A DNA stretch of 64,000 nucleotides from Nocardioides sp. URHA0020 (GCF_000620705.1 NZ_KK211172.1:16367-80366), one strand, 5' to 3'; positions 8,823-18,638 are shown, counted from the stretch's first letter. Made by a program: numbers and translations. Notes: generated by a model not told the origin, from the sequence alone.

Positions 8823-9571
8823 CGCCTCTGGAGCACGATCACCAAGTTCCAGGTGGCGAGCTCGCGGACGACCGGCACCCGGGTCAGCCAGTACGCGAAC
8901 CGGGGGTTGTATCGCGGCAGCACGTCGAGGACTTCGGCGTCGGTCTGGCGCTGCGCCCAGTCCAGCCCGGCCTTCACCGTCACGGGGAAGAGGGACTCGC
9001 CGTACTTGTTCTTGGGCTCGTGGCCGTGCTTGCGGCGGTAGCGCCGCCGGGCCCGGCTGCCACCGAGGAAGTGCCAGGGTGCCGTCTCGTGACCACCCCA
9101 GGGGCCGTACCAGACGGTGTAGGAGATGAACGTGATGCCGCCGGGCTTGGTGACGCGCACCATCTCCTCGGCCATCCGCCACGGATCGGAGACGTGCTCC
9201 AGGACGTTGGAGGAGTAGCAGAGATCGACGGACCCGTCCGCGAACGGCAGCTGCATGCCGCTGCCGATCACCGTCCCCGACGCGATCTCACCGAGACCGG
9301 ACAGCTCGCCGACGTCGGCGTCCAGGGAGAAGTAGCGGGATCCGCGGTCCTGGAAGGCGTTGCGGAAGTAGCCCGGGCCGCCGCCAACGTCGAGCATGGT
9401 CAGGCCGTCGAGGTCGACGTAGTGCGCGAGCTGGTCGGCGGAGTCCGTGGCGAGCGCCTGGTAGAAGACCGCCGGCTCCGTCTGCTCCTTGCGGAAGGCC
9501 TGGAACAGCGTGACCGATCGACGCAGATCAGCGGTCCACCGCGTTGTACGGAGCTGGCGGTCGCGAAACAC
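8819..9571 (-). CDS. class I SAM-dependent methyltransferase (Rv0224c-like)
   Basis: 250 residues. Motif I is MLDVGGGPGYFRNAF (about residues 60-74), followed by YFSLDAD, MQLPFADGSVDLCYSSNVLE (motif II) and RVTKPGGITFISYTVWYGPW (motif III). The later GHEPKNKYGESLF and a hydrophobic end match the mycobacterial Rv0224c family as I remember it. The GTG start at 9571 is placed by a TAGGGT -10 box 6 bases upstream. Its stop overlaps the start of the AftD-like gene (ATGA), so both are likely one translationally coupled unit. It may methylate a sugar or lipid carrier of the same glycan (inference). Confidence 0.88.
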   Translation of the reverse strand: MFRDRQLRTTRWTADLRRSVTLFQAFRKEQTEPAVFYQALATDSADQLAHYVDLDGLTMLDVGGGPGYFRNAFQDRGSRYFSLDADVGELSGLGEIASGTVIGSGMQLPFADGSVDLCYSSNVLEHVSDPWRMAEEMVRVTKPGGITFISYTVWYGPWGGHETAPWHFLGGSRARRRYRRKHGHEPKNKYGESLFPVTVKAGLDWAQRQTDAEVLDVLPRYNPRFAYWLTRVPVVRELATWNLVIVLQRR

Positions 9572-9577
9572 GCGCCG

Positions 9578-9587
9578 ACCCTATACT
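9578..9587. promoter_or_regulatory. interlocked divergent -10 boxes
   Basis: The 10 bases ACCCTATACT hold a plus-strand -10 box TATACT (9582-9587), 6 bases before ATG 9594. They also hold a minus-strand box TAGGGT (9578-9583), 6 bases before GTG 9571. Only 22 bases separate the two start codons and neither has a Shine-Dalgarno sequence, so both transcripts look leaderless and the two promoters physically overlap. Confidence 0.6.
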
Positions 9588-9593
9588 GCGGCC

Positions 9594-10922
9594 ATGTCAG
9601 CCAGCACCCAAGTGTCCTTGGATGACACGTCACCTCGCGCCTCGATGTCACGACGCGAGGAGCAGGTCGCGGCGCTGACCGGGCTTCGCGGGTTCGCCGC
9701 TCTCATGGTCGTCCTCGTACACTCCACCGTTCGGACCCAGTACCCGTGGCTGGGATTGCCGTCGTACGGGCCGGTCGCCCTCTTCGTGCTCTCGGGATTT
9801 CTGCTCTACCGTCCCTGGGCTCGGTGGACGCTGCGGCTCGGCTCCTCCCCCGACGTCTTCGTGTACTCGCGGAGACGCCTGTCGCGCATCTTCCCCGCCT
9901 ACCTCGTAATGCTCTTCATCGTCGCCCTGGTCTACCCTCCGGCCCGTCCGGTGGGCGCGGACGGCTGGTTCTACAGCGTGACGCTGACCTGGATCTACGT
10001 TCGCGGACACTTCCCCGACGTGTTAGCACACACCTGGAGCCTCGCCACTGAGGTCTCGTGGTACGTCGCGCTGCCCATGATGGCGGGGGTGAGCGGGCTG
10101 ATTGCACGCCGGTTCGCCGCACGGACTGCGCTGCGCATCACCACCGGCTTGATCGCCCTGTCATTGCCGGTCACCATCGGCTGGGAGTACTGGATCTACG
10201 CGAACCACCTGGCTATCTACTTCACCTACTCGTTCTGGCTTCCGGCGTTTCTAGTGTGTTTCGCAGGGGGCGCGCTCGTGGCGCTGTACATGGAGGCGTA
10301 CGCGGCTGGGATCACGTCGTTGCCACGCCTGCGACGTCTAACGGCAGACCGCTGGGCGGTACCGCTCTTTGTCGTAGGGATCGCGCTGCTCGGCACGTCC
10401 GTTCTCGGTGGTTCCGACGGCTACGTTCCGCATACCTTCGGCGAGGACCAGGTGCGCTTCGCGAGCGTCACCACCATTGCACTCTCTCTGCTGACCGCGG
10501 TGGTGTTCGGCCCCGCGAACGCCCCGGTCGCTCGACTGATGAGCAGTACGGTGCTCGCGACCGCCGGGCGGTGGTCCTACGGCATCTACCTCTGGCACCT
10601 GCCGGTGATCGTGATCCTCGATCAGCGGCTCACCTATCCCGACGGCGCGGTCGCGAATCTCGTCATGAGACTGGTTTGGGTGCTGGGAATCTCCGTGCCA
10701 CTTGCCGCCGCCACCTATGCCTGGGTCGAAAAGCCCGCCATCGACTGGTCGCGCCGCCCCATGGCGTTTCGCGCCGCCGACTCACGTCACCGCAGCTTGC
10801 CGGGCCGCCGGAACGCGGAGAACACCGACGCCACGCCCAGTACTGAGAGCAATACCGCCACCACGGCCCAGCCGACCGACGCCGCCAACACCGTCCGAGA
10901 GAGATCGCTACCGGACGAGTAA
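9594..10922 (+). CDS. acyltransferase-3 family integral membrane protein, second copy
   Basis: 442 residues from ATG 9594, set by the TATACT box 6 bases upstream. Landmarks are VAALTGLRGFAALMVVLVHS, LFVLSGFLLYRPWARW, YSRRRLSRIFPAYLV and TWSLATEVSWYVALPMM, then about ten helices ending YAWVEKPAIDW. It belongs to the same family as the gene at 3574 but is clearly diverged. The last 136 bases overlap the end of the second AftD-like gene. The hydrophilic Asn/Thr-rich tail (ATPSTESNTATTAQPTDAAN) is antisense to that protein's last membrane helix. Codon usage looks less GC-biased than in the flanking housekeeping genes. Confidence 0.88.
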   Translation: MSASTQVSLDDTSPRASMSRREEQVAALTGLRGFAALMVVLVHSTVRTQYPWLGLPSYGPVALFVLSGFLLYRPWARWTLRLGSSPDVFVYSRRRLSRIFPAYLVMLFIVALVYPPARPVGADGWFYSVTLTWIYVRGHFPDVLAHTWSLATEVSWYVALPMMAGVSGLIARRFAARTALRITTGLIALSLPVTIGWEYWIYANHLAIYFTYSFWLPAFLVCFAGGALVALYMEAYAAGITSLPRLRRLTADRWAVPLFVVGIALLGTSVLGGSDGYVPHTFGEDQVRFASVTTIALSLLTAVVFGPANAPVARLMSSTVLATAGRWSYGIYLWHLPVIVILDQRLTYPDGAVANLVMRLVWVLGISVPLAAATYAWVEKPAIDWSRRPMAFRAADSRHRSLPGRRNAENTDATPSTESNTATTAQPTDAANTVRERSLPDE

Positions 10923-13900
10923 CGCACGGAGACCTTCCCGGACCCGGCCGGCACCTCCCAGCCCTGGGCCCAGCCATCGATCGTGACTCGATCTAGCGGC
11001 TTCCCATCGATGGTCGCGCGCCAGCCGGCACTCGCCGTAAGCGGCAGCACGAGTGTGCGCACACGTTCGTCGGCTCCCAGGTCCAGTCCGACGGGGTCGG
11101 CGTAGCGGCCGACGCTTAGCACGTCGAGGCTGACCGCCGCTGGCCCTGGGTCCGAGTAGGCCGTCGTGGCGTCGTCGAAGAGGTCAGCACCGGCGGCCGC
11201 CAGCAGCAGGCCACGAGGCTGCCAGACCAAGGTCGAGGGCAAGACCACGTCGTTGTCGCCCTCGTCGAGCTCGGGCCGACCGCACACCGTTGCGAGCACC
11301 GAGGAACCGTTGACGATCTGGCGGGAGGTGACGTCGAGCGACAAGGCGGACTCGACGCCATCGATCGTCACGGTCGGGCCGTCCTCGCAGTCGACGTGCT
11401 TGCTGCGGGCGGTGTCGTAGGACACGACCGGGCCCCCCTCGAGTTCGACCTCACCGACAGCCACAGGCATCGGCTTGACGCTGCCGGTCGTCGAGTCGAA
11501 CGAGGGAACGTCGGTGTCGTCGAGGATCGTGATTGTGAGTTTGCGGGTGTGGACGCGCGGCAGGTCGATCATGCCATCGGCGGCCACGTCTATCTCGACG
11601 GCGAGATCGGGGCCCGGTAGCCCGGTGCGGCGGCCAGTCACCTTTGCGCTCACCCGGACTCGGGTCGGGCGTGACCCCTCGTCGCCATCTGGGGGGACGA
11701 GCCGGATGCCGGTCACGTCGGCGAAGCCTGTCCACGCGAGTGTCAGCTCGGGCTCTTGAACGAGCGTCGACGGACGCCATGCCGTGCTCAGGTCGCCATC
11801 GGCCGCAGCCTGAGGTCGAGTGCGTAGGTCAACGCTTCCCGCACTGCCGCTTGATGCGACCACGCTCGGCCGGCCGATACGGTCCGCGAGCGCGGCTGCC
11901 TCCTTGGTGGCCATGGCGACCGCCCAAACCCGACCGACCACGGGGGTCCGTTCCGGAGCAGTCACGACCCGGCGGAGGGGGCTGGCGTCCGGTCCGCTCA
12001 CGAAGAGTCCGTCGCTGCAGGCCGTGCCCGGCCCTGCCTCGTCGTCCGTGCCGCGCGGCACGGTGGGGACACACCGGGCGCTGCTCCCAGGGCGCAGCGC
12101 CATCAACCAACCAGAGGTGGGGGTGTCGTCGAGCAGCACCGGGTTGCTGACCCCGATGCCAGGGAGGGCAACCTCCACGATGCCGACACTGTCGCTGGGG
12201 CTCAGGTTGCCGGTGATCGACGTGACGGTGAAGCGCAGGCGTCGGACCGTGCCGACCTCTCCCACCGTAAACATTCCGTCGTCATCGACGGAATAGGCCG
12301 TGTCGCGTCCGTCGGCCGAGACCCGGACCTGGTCAGGGGAGACCTGCGTGAACGCATTCCGGAGCATGCGCACCTCGGTGCCTGCGACTGGTGTGGGCTC
12401 GGCGAACTCGACCTGCCACCACTGGCCGACGCCCGCTCCCGGAGCCGAGCGCCAGGAGGTGAATCCGTTGCCGTCGATCGCCGCACTCGGGGCTGTGCCG
12501 GGGTCGCGTCCGAACCCGCTCACGTCGGCGCCTGTGGAGGAGGCGCTTACCGCCTCCGCTCCCTTCAGGCGGGTGACAGCGCTCGTCACGGGTGCCGCGT
12601 CGTCAGGTACGAGCAACCTGGGCTCTTCGGCCGCAAGGTCAGGGCCGTAGGGGTCGGTCGCTACACGCTGGTCGATGTCGCGCCGACGGGCGCTGTCAGA
12701 GACCACGACGGCCTTGTCGTCGGAACCCGGACGTAGCCGAATCGCACGGTCGTGGAGCGCCCCAGCATCCGCCAGGTCACTCACCGTTCCTGCATCGCCC
12801 ACCACACCGATCGGGCTGCCCGAGTAGACCCACCCGTCGGCAGTTGCCGGGGGGGCCCAGACCTCGATCTGCGGCGTGGCCGTGCGAACACCGAAGTCCA
12901 CCAAAGGATCAGAGCTCGCGGCGACCGCGTCGGTGGCCCGGAGAACGGCGATGCGCTCGGCACCGAGAGCATCGAGCGCCGAGCGGACCAGGCCGGTGGG
13001 ACGTTGGAGGTCCTCGATAACAGATCCCCCGAGGCGGACGAGTACGTAGGACACGCCCAGTCGACGCAGCGCGCTTGCCGTGCCCGGTCCAGCGTCTCCA
13101 CGACCAAGTCGCGCGACCACGTCATCGATTGCGATCGTGCCACCGACTCCCGAAGTGGGCACGGCATCCCTCCCGAGCCACGGGCGAGTGCCGAGTGCGG
13201 TGCCGATAGCGGTGAGATGGGTGCTTCCCGAGTCGACCGGCAGCACCAGTGCCCGTCCGGGCGGCGCGTCGGCAGACCATTCGGCGACCGCGTCGAGCAG
13301 TTGCTCCTCGTCGGCTGGGATCGGCGGGGGCTCGGCGATGGTGGCGGCCATGCCGGCGAACACTGTCGTGGCGAGTAGCAGCGCGGCGACCAGGGCAGCG
13401 ACCTCGTGTTTGCTCTCAGGACGTCGCCGCTCCCGCATCGGTGCGAGTCGCTCACACAGGTCGGACAACCAAGGGCACCAGGCGACGAGGCCTGCTAGAG
13501 CGACGAGGCCCAGGAGCGGTGCGGCCCAGCCCGCGGCCGTGTCGCCCGCAACCGGCAATGACACCGGCAGCAGGCCGTCGCCAAACCAACTGAGGAGCGC
13601 GGCGATCGTCACCGCCGACATCAGCACGACAATGAAGAGCCGCTCTAGGTGTGGGCTACGCATCACGAGCGCACCGAGCGCGACGACGAACGGCGAACCG
13701 ACCACGGCGACGAGCACGAGGAGCCCGAGGTCGGGGCGGTCGAACGACGTGGCCGCCTCGGCCCGCAACGTGCCCGCGGAGAGTGCGGACACGTCGACGA
13801 CGTTGCGTGCCTCCCAGGCGAGGAGCACGACCCACCAGGCGGATGCCGCTGCCGCAAACATCAGCCATCGGAGCGTGCCACGCAAGCCGCCGCCGTGACG

Positions 13901-14506
13901 TGGCAATGCGGCCGCGAAGCCGGCGACGAACGCCGCGACCGCCCAGCCGGCGGCGCCGAAGCCGGCGACACCGACCCACGTCGCGGATAGCGCGGCAGAC
14001 CGCCACCCGTGGTCCCGCAGCAGAAGGGGTGCGACGACCCACGGCAAGGTAGCCGCCGCGAGACCGTCAACGGGCGACCTGACGATCGTCGCGAGCACCA
14101 CGGTGCCGGCCGCGAAGAAGAGGGCCCCGGCCCACGGCGCCCAGGATTGCTGGGGACCGTCATCCGCCACCAACGTCGGCGCAAGGCCCCGACCCAACTG
14201 GACCGCCCCCAGGACCGCGAGGACGACTACAAGGATTCGCCAGCAAGTCTCCACCGCGTGCGCCGACAATCCAGCGTCGGTGCCCAGCGCCACAGCCAGC
14301 GCGTACGGCAGCTCTCGGATCCCCTCCACGGTTCCGCCGCCAAGAGTGCCGGCGAACGTCCACCCGTCGCCTGCCGAACGTACCGCCTCCCACGGATCCT
14401 CCGCGATACGAGCCGTGACCGCAGACACTGGTTGCGACAGTGACCAGCGCAGGACCATGAGGGCGGCGAAGAGCGCGACCAGTGCCGTCCGGGTGCGCGC
14501 GATCAT
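10787..14506 (-). CDS. AftD-like GT-C protein, divergent copy B
   Basis: 1239 residues from ATG 14506, which overlaps the stop of the gene upstream (ATGA). About twelve N-terminal helices are followed by a large extracytoplasmic region. Two discoidin-like segments, SAAIDGNGFTSWRSA near 672 and AAADGDLSTAWRPS near 902, have the same relative layout as in copies A and C, and C-terminal helices follow. The N-terminus lacks the DTKLDL motif and the YLxPMxPxFWLGD stretch of the other copies; it reads DPWEAVRSAGDGWTFAGTLG instead. It may therefore use another substrate or be a non-catalytic partner of copy C (inference). Its end overlaps the second acyltransferase gene. Confidence 0.75.
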   Translation of the reverse strand: MIARTRTALVALFAALMVLRWSLSQPVSAVTARIAEDPWEAVRSAGDGWTFAGTLGGGTVEGIRELPYALAVALGTDAGLSAHAVETCWRILVVVLAVLGAVQLGRGLAPTLVADDGPQQSWAPWAGALFFAAGTVVLATIVRSPVDGLAAATLPWVVAPLLLRDHGWRSAALSATWVGVAGFGAAGWAVAAFVAGFAAALPRHGGGLRGTLRWLMFAAAASAWWVVLLAWEARNVVDVSALSAGTLRAEAATSFDRPDLGLLVLVAVVGSPFVVALGALVMRSPHLERLFIVVLMSAVTIAALLSWFGDGLLPVSLPVAGDTAAGWAAPLLGLVALAGLVAWCPWLSDLCERLAPMRERRRPESKHEVAALVAALLLATTVFAGMAATIAEPPPIPADEEQLLDAVAEWSADAPPGRALVLPVDSGSTHLTAIGTALGTRPWLGRDAVPTSGVGGTIAIDDVVARLGRGDAGPGTASALRRLGVSYVLVRLGGSVIEDLQRPTGLVRSALDALGAERIAVLRATDAVAASSDPLVDFGVRTATPQIEVWAPPATADGWVYSGSPIGVVGDAGTVSDLADAGALHDRAIRLRPGSDDKAVVVSDSARRRDIDQRVATDPYGPDLAAEEPRLLVPDDAAPVTSAVTRLKGAEAVSASSTGADVSGFGRDPGTAPSAAIDGNGFTSWRSAPGAGVGQWWQVEFAEPTPVAGTEVRMLRNAFTQVSPDQVRVSADGRDTAYSVDDDGMFTVGEVGTVRRLRFTVTSITGNLSPSDSVGIVEVALPGIGVSNPVLLDDTPTSGWLMALRPGSSARCVPTVPRGTDDEAGPGTACSDGLFVSGPDASPLRRVVTAPERTPVVGRVWAVAMATKEAAALADRIGRPSVVASSGSAGSVDLRTRPQAAADGDLSTAWRPSTLVQEPELTLAWTGFADVTGIRLVPPDGDEGSRPTRVRVSAKVTGRRTGLPGPDLAVEIDVAADGMIDLPRVHTRKLTITILDDTDVPSFDSTTGSVKPMPVAVGEVELEGGPVVSYDTARSKHVDCEDGPTVTIDGVESALSLDVTSRQIVNGSSVLATVCGRPELDEGDNDVVLPSTLVWQPRGLLLAAAGADLFDDATTAYSDPGPAAVSLDVLSVGRYADPVGLDLGADERVRTLVLPLTASAGWRATIDGKPLDRVTIDGWAQGWEVPAGSGKVSVRYSSGSDLSRTVLAASVGWAVVAVLLSVLGVASVFSAFRRPGKLR

Positions 14507-17500
14507 GCCGACTCCTCGTCAGCGTGGTCGTCGCCGAAGATCACGCGCCCGGCTACCAGCCCCACCACCACGGCGGTGAGGACGTTGGCGGCGGTCGGCG
14601 GGATCACCACGCCACCGACCTCGACCAGCGCCGCGACCGCCGCTACCAGGAGGCACGCCGTGCAGAGCGCGCTGAATGGGAGCAGCCCCATGCGTCGCGT
14701 GGCGTGCCCCACCAGCGCACCCCCTGCCAACGGGAGCGAGACCAGTGCGAGTGCTCCGGCACCCAACGCAACGACGAGCCGGTTCGGCCCGAACGCGCCG
14801 GCACCCGGACCTGAGCGCGGGGCCGTCGCGATCCCCGCATCTCGACGACGCCGCCGGCCCGGGAGAACGAGCAGGACCAGAGCGGCCACGTTCAGAAAAG
14901 CGGCCAGGCCTAGCCCGGCGACGATCCCTGCCTGGAAGGTCTGCTGCGGAGTGAAAATGAGCGAGACCTCGCCGGCGGAACCCGCCGGCAGCCGCCAGCC
15001 CTGCCTCCACCCGTCGACCACAACCGGGTCCAGGCGATCGCCGTCGAGCCGCGCTTCCCACCCGACGTTCTCGCTCTCCGAGACGCTCAGGATCGCGTCG
15101 CGCTCGGTCTTGACCTCGACGGTCCGATCTGTCGGCGACCAGGTGACAACCCGGGCCAGGGAGTCTCGGTCCGCGGGAGGGGTGGATGCCGGCACTACGT
15201 CTGTTGCCGGCTTCAACCACAGCCGCGAAACGGAGAAGCCGGCCGCGTTCATCACACGGACCTGTTGCGTACCGGCCCCGATCCCGAGGGGCGCGTCGTC
15301 ACACGGCACGACCGCGAGCTCGGCGCCGGTGACAATGTCGGAGAGATTGCCGAGGACCTTCGTTTGCACGGTGCGTCCGTCCACCTCGATCGTCGGGCCG
15401 AAGCCGCAAACCACACCGGTTGCGGCCGTTGGGTCCCAGGAATAGCGCAGATCCATCAGCCCGGTGATCTGCAACTCGCCGATCCCGACCGGTACGTTCC
15501 GCCCGACCGGCAGCGCCGTGATCCGCAACTTGGTGGTCCGGACCGGCTTCATGACTCCGGCGCCATCGCCCGAGGTCCGCACGATCTGCGGGTCGCTGCC
15601 GGGCACCATCGGGTCTACGACCAGTTCTTCAGGAAGCTTGCCAGGCTGATCGGCGCCCAGTGTCGCGGTCACCGACCGAATCGTGCGTGGCTGCTGCCAC
15701 GAGAGTTGGAGTCCAGGGGCAGGATCGAGCGGTGCCGAGTACCAGCTCGTCTCCTCGCGACCATCGAAGGCATTCGCACCGATGACTGCTGGGTCGCCGG
15801 CGTAGTAGGAGGTCGCCTCGACGTCGACCTGCTCCTCACTGAGCGGCGCGAAGAGTCGCTCGAGGGCCCGACCGTCGGTCGCGACGGCACGCCCGTGCAG
15901 CCGCCACCTCCCGGCTTCGGCCATGTCGACGGTCCGGGCGAAGCCAGCTGTCTCGGGAGTTTCTCGCTGCCAGGCGATCGAGCACTCGACCCGGTTGTCC
16001 GGCAGGAGGCAGGCGCGCCGACTGGACTCGCTTCGGAAGAACATCGACGTGTCGGCGGAAACCTCGCCCGGTATGCGGAGACTGCGGCGTATCTCGATCC
16101 CCTCGATCGCGACATTCGCCAATCGCACCTGCAACAGGCCGTTCCTCACCGCCAGTACCGTGATCCGAACCTTTGAGGTCGCCCCGTCGGGCAACTCGAC
16201 GCCGCTGACCGTGCCGTTCGTGCCGACCGCCGCATCCACGGACCCGGTGTCGGTCGTCAACCGAACACGCGAGACATCGGCGCCGTTGGCACTGTCGAAC
16301 AGCAGGCTGACCGGTCCGGGTTCGATCGGCTCTGGGAAGCGGGCCTCGATCCATTGGCCCACCGGCAGGGTGAGAGGTGCAGTCGTCCAAGCGGTGAAGG
16401 GGGATGCGTCGAAGGCGGCATAGGGGTGCATCTCCTGATGGATCGGACCGAGGACGTTCGCGTACCCGCCGGAGGTCGAGGCAACGATCTCGCTGGCGCC
16501 GTCGTACTGGGCCACGGTGGTGGCCGCCGGCACCGTTCCCCCCGTGTAGTCGTGGAACGGCCGCCGGAGCCGGAAATCGTCGCCGGCGGTCATCACGCCG
16601 GAGACGGCATCAGTGATGCGCGCGAACGTTCGCTCGACGCGTTGGTTGGTGTCGGTGGCAATGTCGACGCCGTCCTCGCCAGACTCCCCTCCGGCCAGAA
16701 CGACCGGCGCTTCGTCCGAGATCAATCCGACCTGCGTGAGGTCGTTGATGGCCTCGGGGCCGCCCCGCACCACTTGTCGGGCGCCCCAGTCGGAGATCGA
16801 GACCCGCGGATCCGAGTCAATACCCCGGACGGCGAGCACCTCGACCTCGGGAAAGCCCTCGTCGGTCTCCCCAAAGTCAGCGACAGGTACCAGCCCCGTA
16901 GGCCCGCGAAGAGCCGCCATTGCCACGGCCGGCGGAGTAGTGGTCGCCCGGACGGATTCGAGGTCGTTGCGAAGGACGACGTGCGTGATCCCCATTCGGC
17001 GCAAGGTGCTGCTCAGCCCTGTGATCGGCCGTCCGGTGTTGATCTGGACCTCGATCGCGTCGAGAGCACGTAGCGTGGCGGGCGGATAGACGTTCTGCGC
17101 CGCTCGTCCAACCCACGCGGGGCTGTCGAGCACCTGGATGGGCTCGTCAATGGTGCGACCCCACGACTGGACGGCGGAACCGGCACCGGGCAGGACGAGC
17201 ACACGAACCGGACCGGGCCTCTGGTCCAGGTAGGCCACCGCGGACCGCCAGGAACCGGAGATGTCAGTCATCCCACCCTCGGTACGGAGCAGACCCGACG
17301 CCGCCGGCTGAGCAGCGGCAGTGACGAGCAGGACGATCGCAGCGGTGGCCGCAACTTGCGCCCAGCGGAGGTGTTGCCGGGAGCGTCCCAGGTGCTTGAG
17401 CAGCGCGGGGACAACGCTCGTCACGAACGCACCCACACCGAGGCTGAGCGGAAGGCGAACGAGGGGGTCGAACTTGTGCACGTTGCGGAGTGGAGCCAAT

Positions 17501-18621
17501 GTCGTGTCGAGCGCATCCAGCCAGTCCTCGGCCAGGACCGACCCGGCCCCGCCGCCGTTGCCCAGGGTCAACACCGTGAGGCCAACGAGTACCGCCACAA
17601 CCAGCGTGGTACGCGACCACAGCCCGCGCACCGACAACCCGAGCAAGCCGATCCCGGCGACGAGAACCGTTGTGACGAGGAGGACCGCCGAGGACGTGAG
17701 TGTGTAGCCGCCAACCCAGCCCATGGCTCCGCCGGGAAGGAAGGCTACCCAGTGACTGGTCCCGCGAAGGGCGGCGAGCCACCCGACCTCAGCAGCCGTG
17801 TTGCGGGAGGACTCGATGAAGTCCAGGAACGGTGGGGCGTAGCCGCCCATCAGCACGAGCGGTACCAACCACCAGAGGCACGCGACGAGGGCGCCGGCGC
17901 TCCAGCCGGTCACATCCACCAAGCGGCGGCGCCAGGACCGTCCCTCGGCCAGTAAGAGCAGCAGCCCCGGGAAGATCAGGCAGGCGAGCACCACAGTCGC
18001 GTTCGATCCACCCATCCACGGGACCGTGGCCGCCGAAAGGACGAACGCCCGCAGCGCGGTCGACCTCCCAAGCAGGTAGCCGACCAGCGGCAAGACCGTC
18101 CAGGGCAGGATCGCCGCAGGCAGCGTCTCGCCGCTGATCACGCCGACCTCGGTCAGGACCCGCGGCGCCAGCATGTACGTCAGCCCCGCCACCACCGCCC
18201 CCCAAGGACCGATGCCAGGCCATCGGCTCGCAAGCCGACGGGCTCCGAAGAAGGCCAGCAGCATGACCGTGGCGGACCAAAGCCGTTCCCACACCCACAT
18301 CGGGACGCCCAGAACGTCGCCCAGCCAGAAAGCCGGGGCCATCGGCATCAGATATCCCGAGGCCTGATTCTGCAGCCCGCCGATCGCTGAGTCAGCGTTC
18401 CAGAGGTCGAGACTTCGGGCGATGAAACCCGCAGCGTCAAACTGAAGGTCGAGCTTAGTGTCCCAAGTGACGAGTCGGGGCTGCTGGACGAGGTTCAGCA
18501 CCAGCGTTGCGAGGGTGACGATGACCGAAACGCACCAGCCCGGCCGCGTCATTGCGCCGCCCCCGCGGCGAAGCGCAGCAGAGACGCCTCCCAACAAAGC
18601 GCCTCCCCTGTTCGTCGACAT
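14503..18621 (-). CDS. AftD-like GT-C glycosyltransferase (DUF3367 family), copy C
   Basis: 1372 residues from ATG 18621; an internal start at MTRPGW (18552) is possible. DTKLDL is at 54-59, followed by FIARSLDLWN, NQASGYLMPMAPAFWLGDVL and LAPLRNVHKFDPLVRLPLSL, the last almost identical to copy A. Discoidin-like segments lie near 732 (YAAFDASPFTAWTTA) and 950 (NAFDGREETSWYSA), the same spacing as copy A, so the two are full-length paralogs. It is first of a coupled pair with copy B. A membrane GT-C enzyme using a polyprenyl-phosphate sugar donor is the family expectation. Confidence 0.85.
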   Translation of the reverse strand: MSTNRGGALLGGVSAALRRGGGAMTRPGWCVSVIVTLATLVLNLVQQPRLVTWDTKLDLQFDAAGFIARSLDLWNADSAIGGLQNQASGYLMPMAPAFWLGDVLGVPMWVWERLWSATVMLLAFFGARRLASRWPGIGPWGAVVAGLTYMLAPRVLTEVGVISGETLPAAILPWTVLPLVGYLLGRSTALRAFVLSAATVPWMGGSNATVVLACLIFPGLLLLLAEGRSWRRRLVDVTGWSAGALVACLWWLVPLVLMGGYAPPFLDFIESSRNTAAEVGWLAALRGTSHWVAFLPGGAMGWVGGYTLTSSAVLLVTTVLVAGIGLLGLSVRGLWSRTTLVVAVLVGLTVLTLGNGGGAGSVLAEDWLDALDTTLAPLRNVHKFDPLVRLPLSLGVGAFVTSVVPALLKHLGRSRQHLRWAQVAATAAIVLLVTAAAQPAASGLLRTEGGMTDISGSWRSAVAYLDQRPGPVRVLVLPGAGSAVQSWGRTIDEPIQVLDSPAWVGRAAQNVYPPATLRALDAIEVQINTGRPITGLSSTLRRMGITHVVLRNDLESVRATTTPPAVAMAALRGPTGLVPVADFGETDEGFPEVEVLAVRGIDSDPRVSISDWGARQVVRGGPEAINDLTQVGLISDEAPVVLAGGESGEDGVDIATDTNQRVERTFARITDAVSGVMTAGDDFRLRRPFHDYTGGTVPAATTVAQYDGASEIVASTSGGYANVLGPIHQEMHPYAAFDASPFTAWTTAPLTLPVGQWIEARFPEPIEPGPVSLLFDSANGADVSRVRLTTDTGSVDAAVGTNGTVSGVELPDGATSKVRITVLAVRNGLLQVRLANVAIEGIEIRRSLRIPGEVSADTSMFFRSESSRRACLLPDNRVECSIAWQRETPETAGFARTVDMAEAGRWRLHGRAVATDGRALERLFAPLSEEQVDVEATSYYAGDPAVIGANAFDGREETSWYSAPLDPAPGLQLSWQQPRTIRSVTATLGADQPGKLPEELVVDPMVPGSDPQIVRTSGDGAGVMKPVRTTKLRITALPVGRNVPVGIGELQITGLMDLRYSWDPTAATGVVCGFGPTIEVDGRTVQTKVLGNLSDIVTGAELAVVPCDDAPLGIGAGTQQVRVMNAAGFSVSRLWLKPATDVVPASTPPADRDSLARVVTWSPTDRTVEVKTERDAILSVSESENVGWEARLDGDRLDPVVVDGWRQGWRLPAGSAGEVSLIFTPQQTFQAGIVAGLGLAAFLNVAALVLLVLPGRRRRRDAGIATAPRSGPGAGAFGPNRLVVALGAGALALVSLPLAGGALVGHATRRMGLLPFSALCTACLLVAAVAALVEVGGVVIPPTAANVLTAVVVGLVAGRVIFGDDHADEESA

Positions 18622-18632
18622 GCGGCCCGGAG

Positions 18633-18638
18633 TCTATA
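18633..18638 (-). promoter_or_regulatory. possible -10 element TATAGA
   Basis: Minus-strand TATAGA lies 11 bases before ATG 18621 within an unusually AT-rich patch. It would give a leader of only a few bases for the copy C/copy B pair. Confidence 0.35.

Noticed and set aside
8823..9182. In-frame N-terminal extension of AftD-like copy A
   Set aside because: It lies wholly inside the methyltransferase gene in another frame and is Arg/Pro-rich; the ATGA overlap at 8822 is the natural start.
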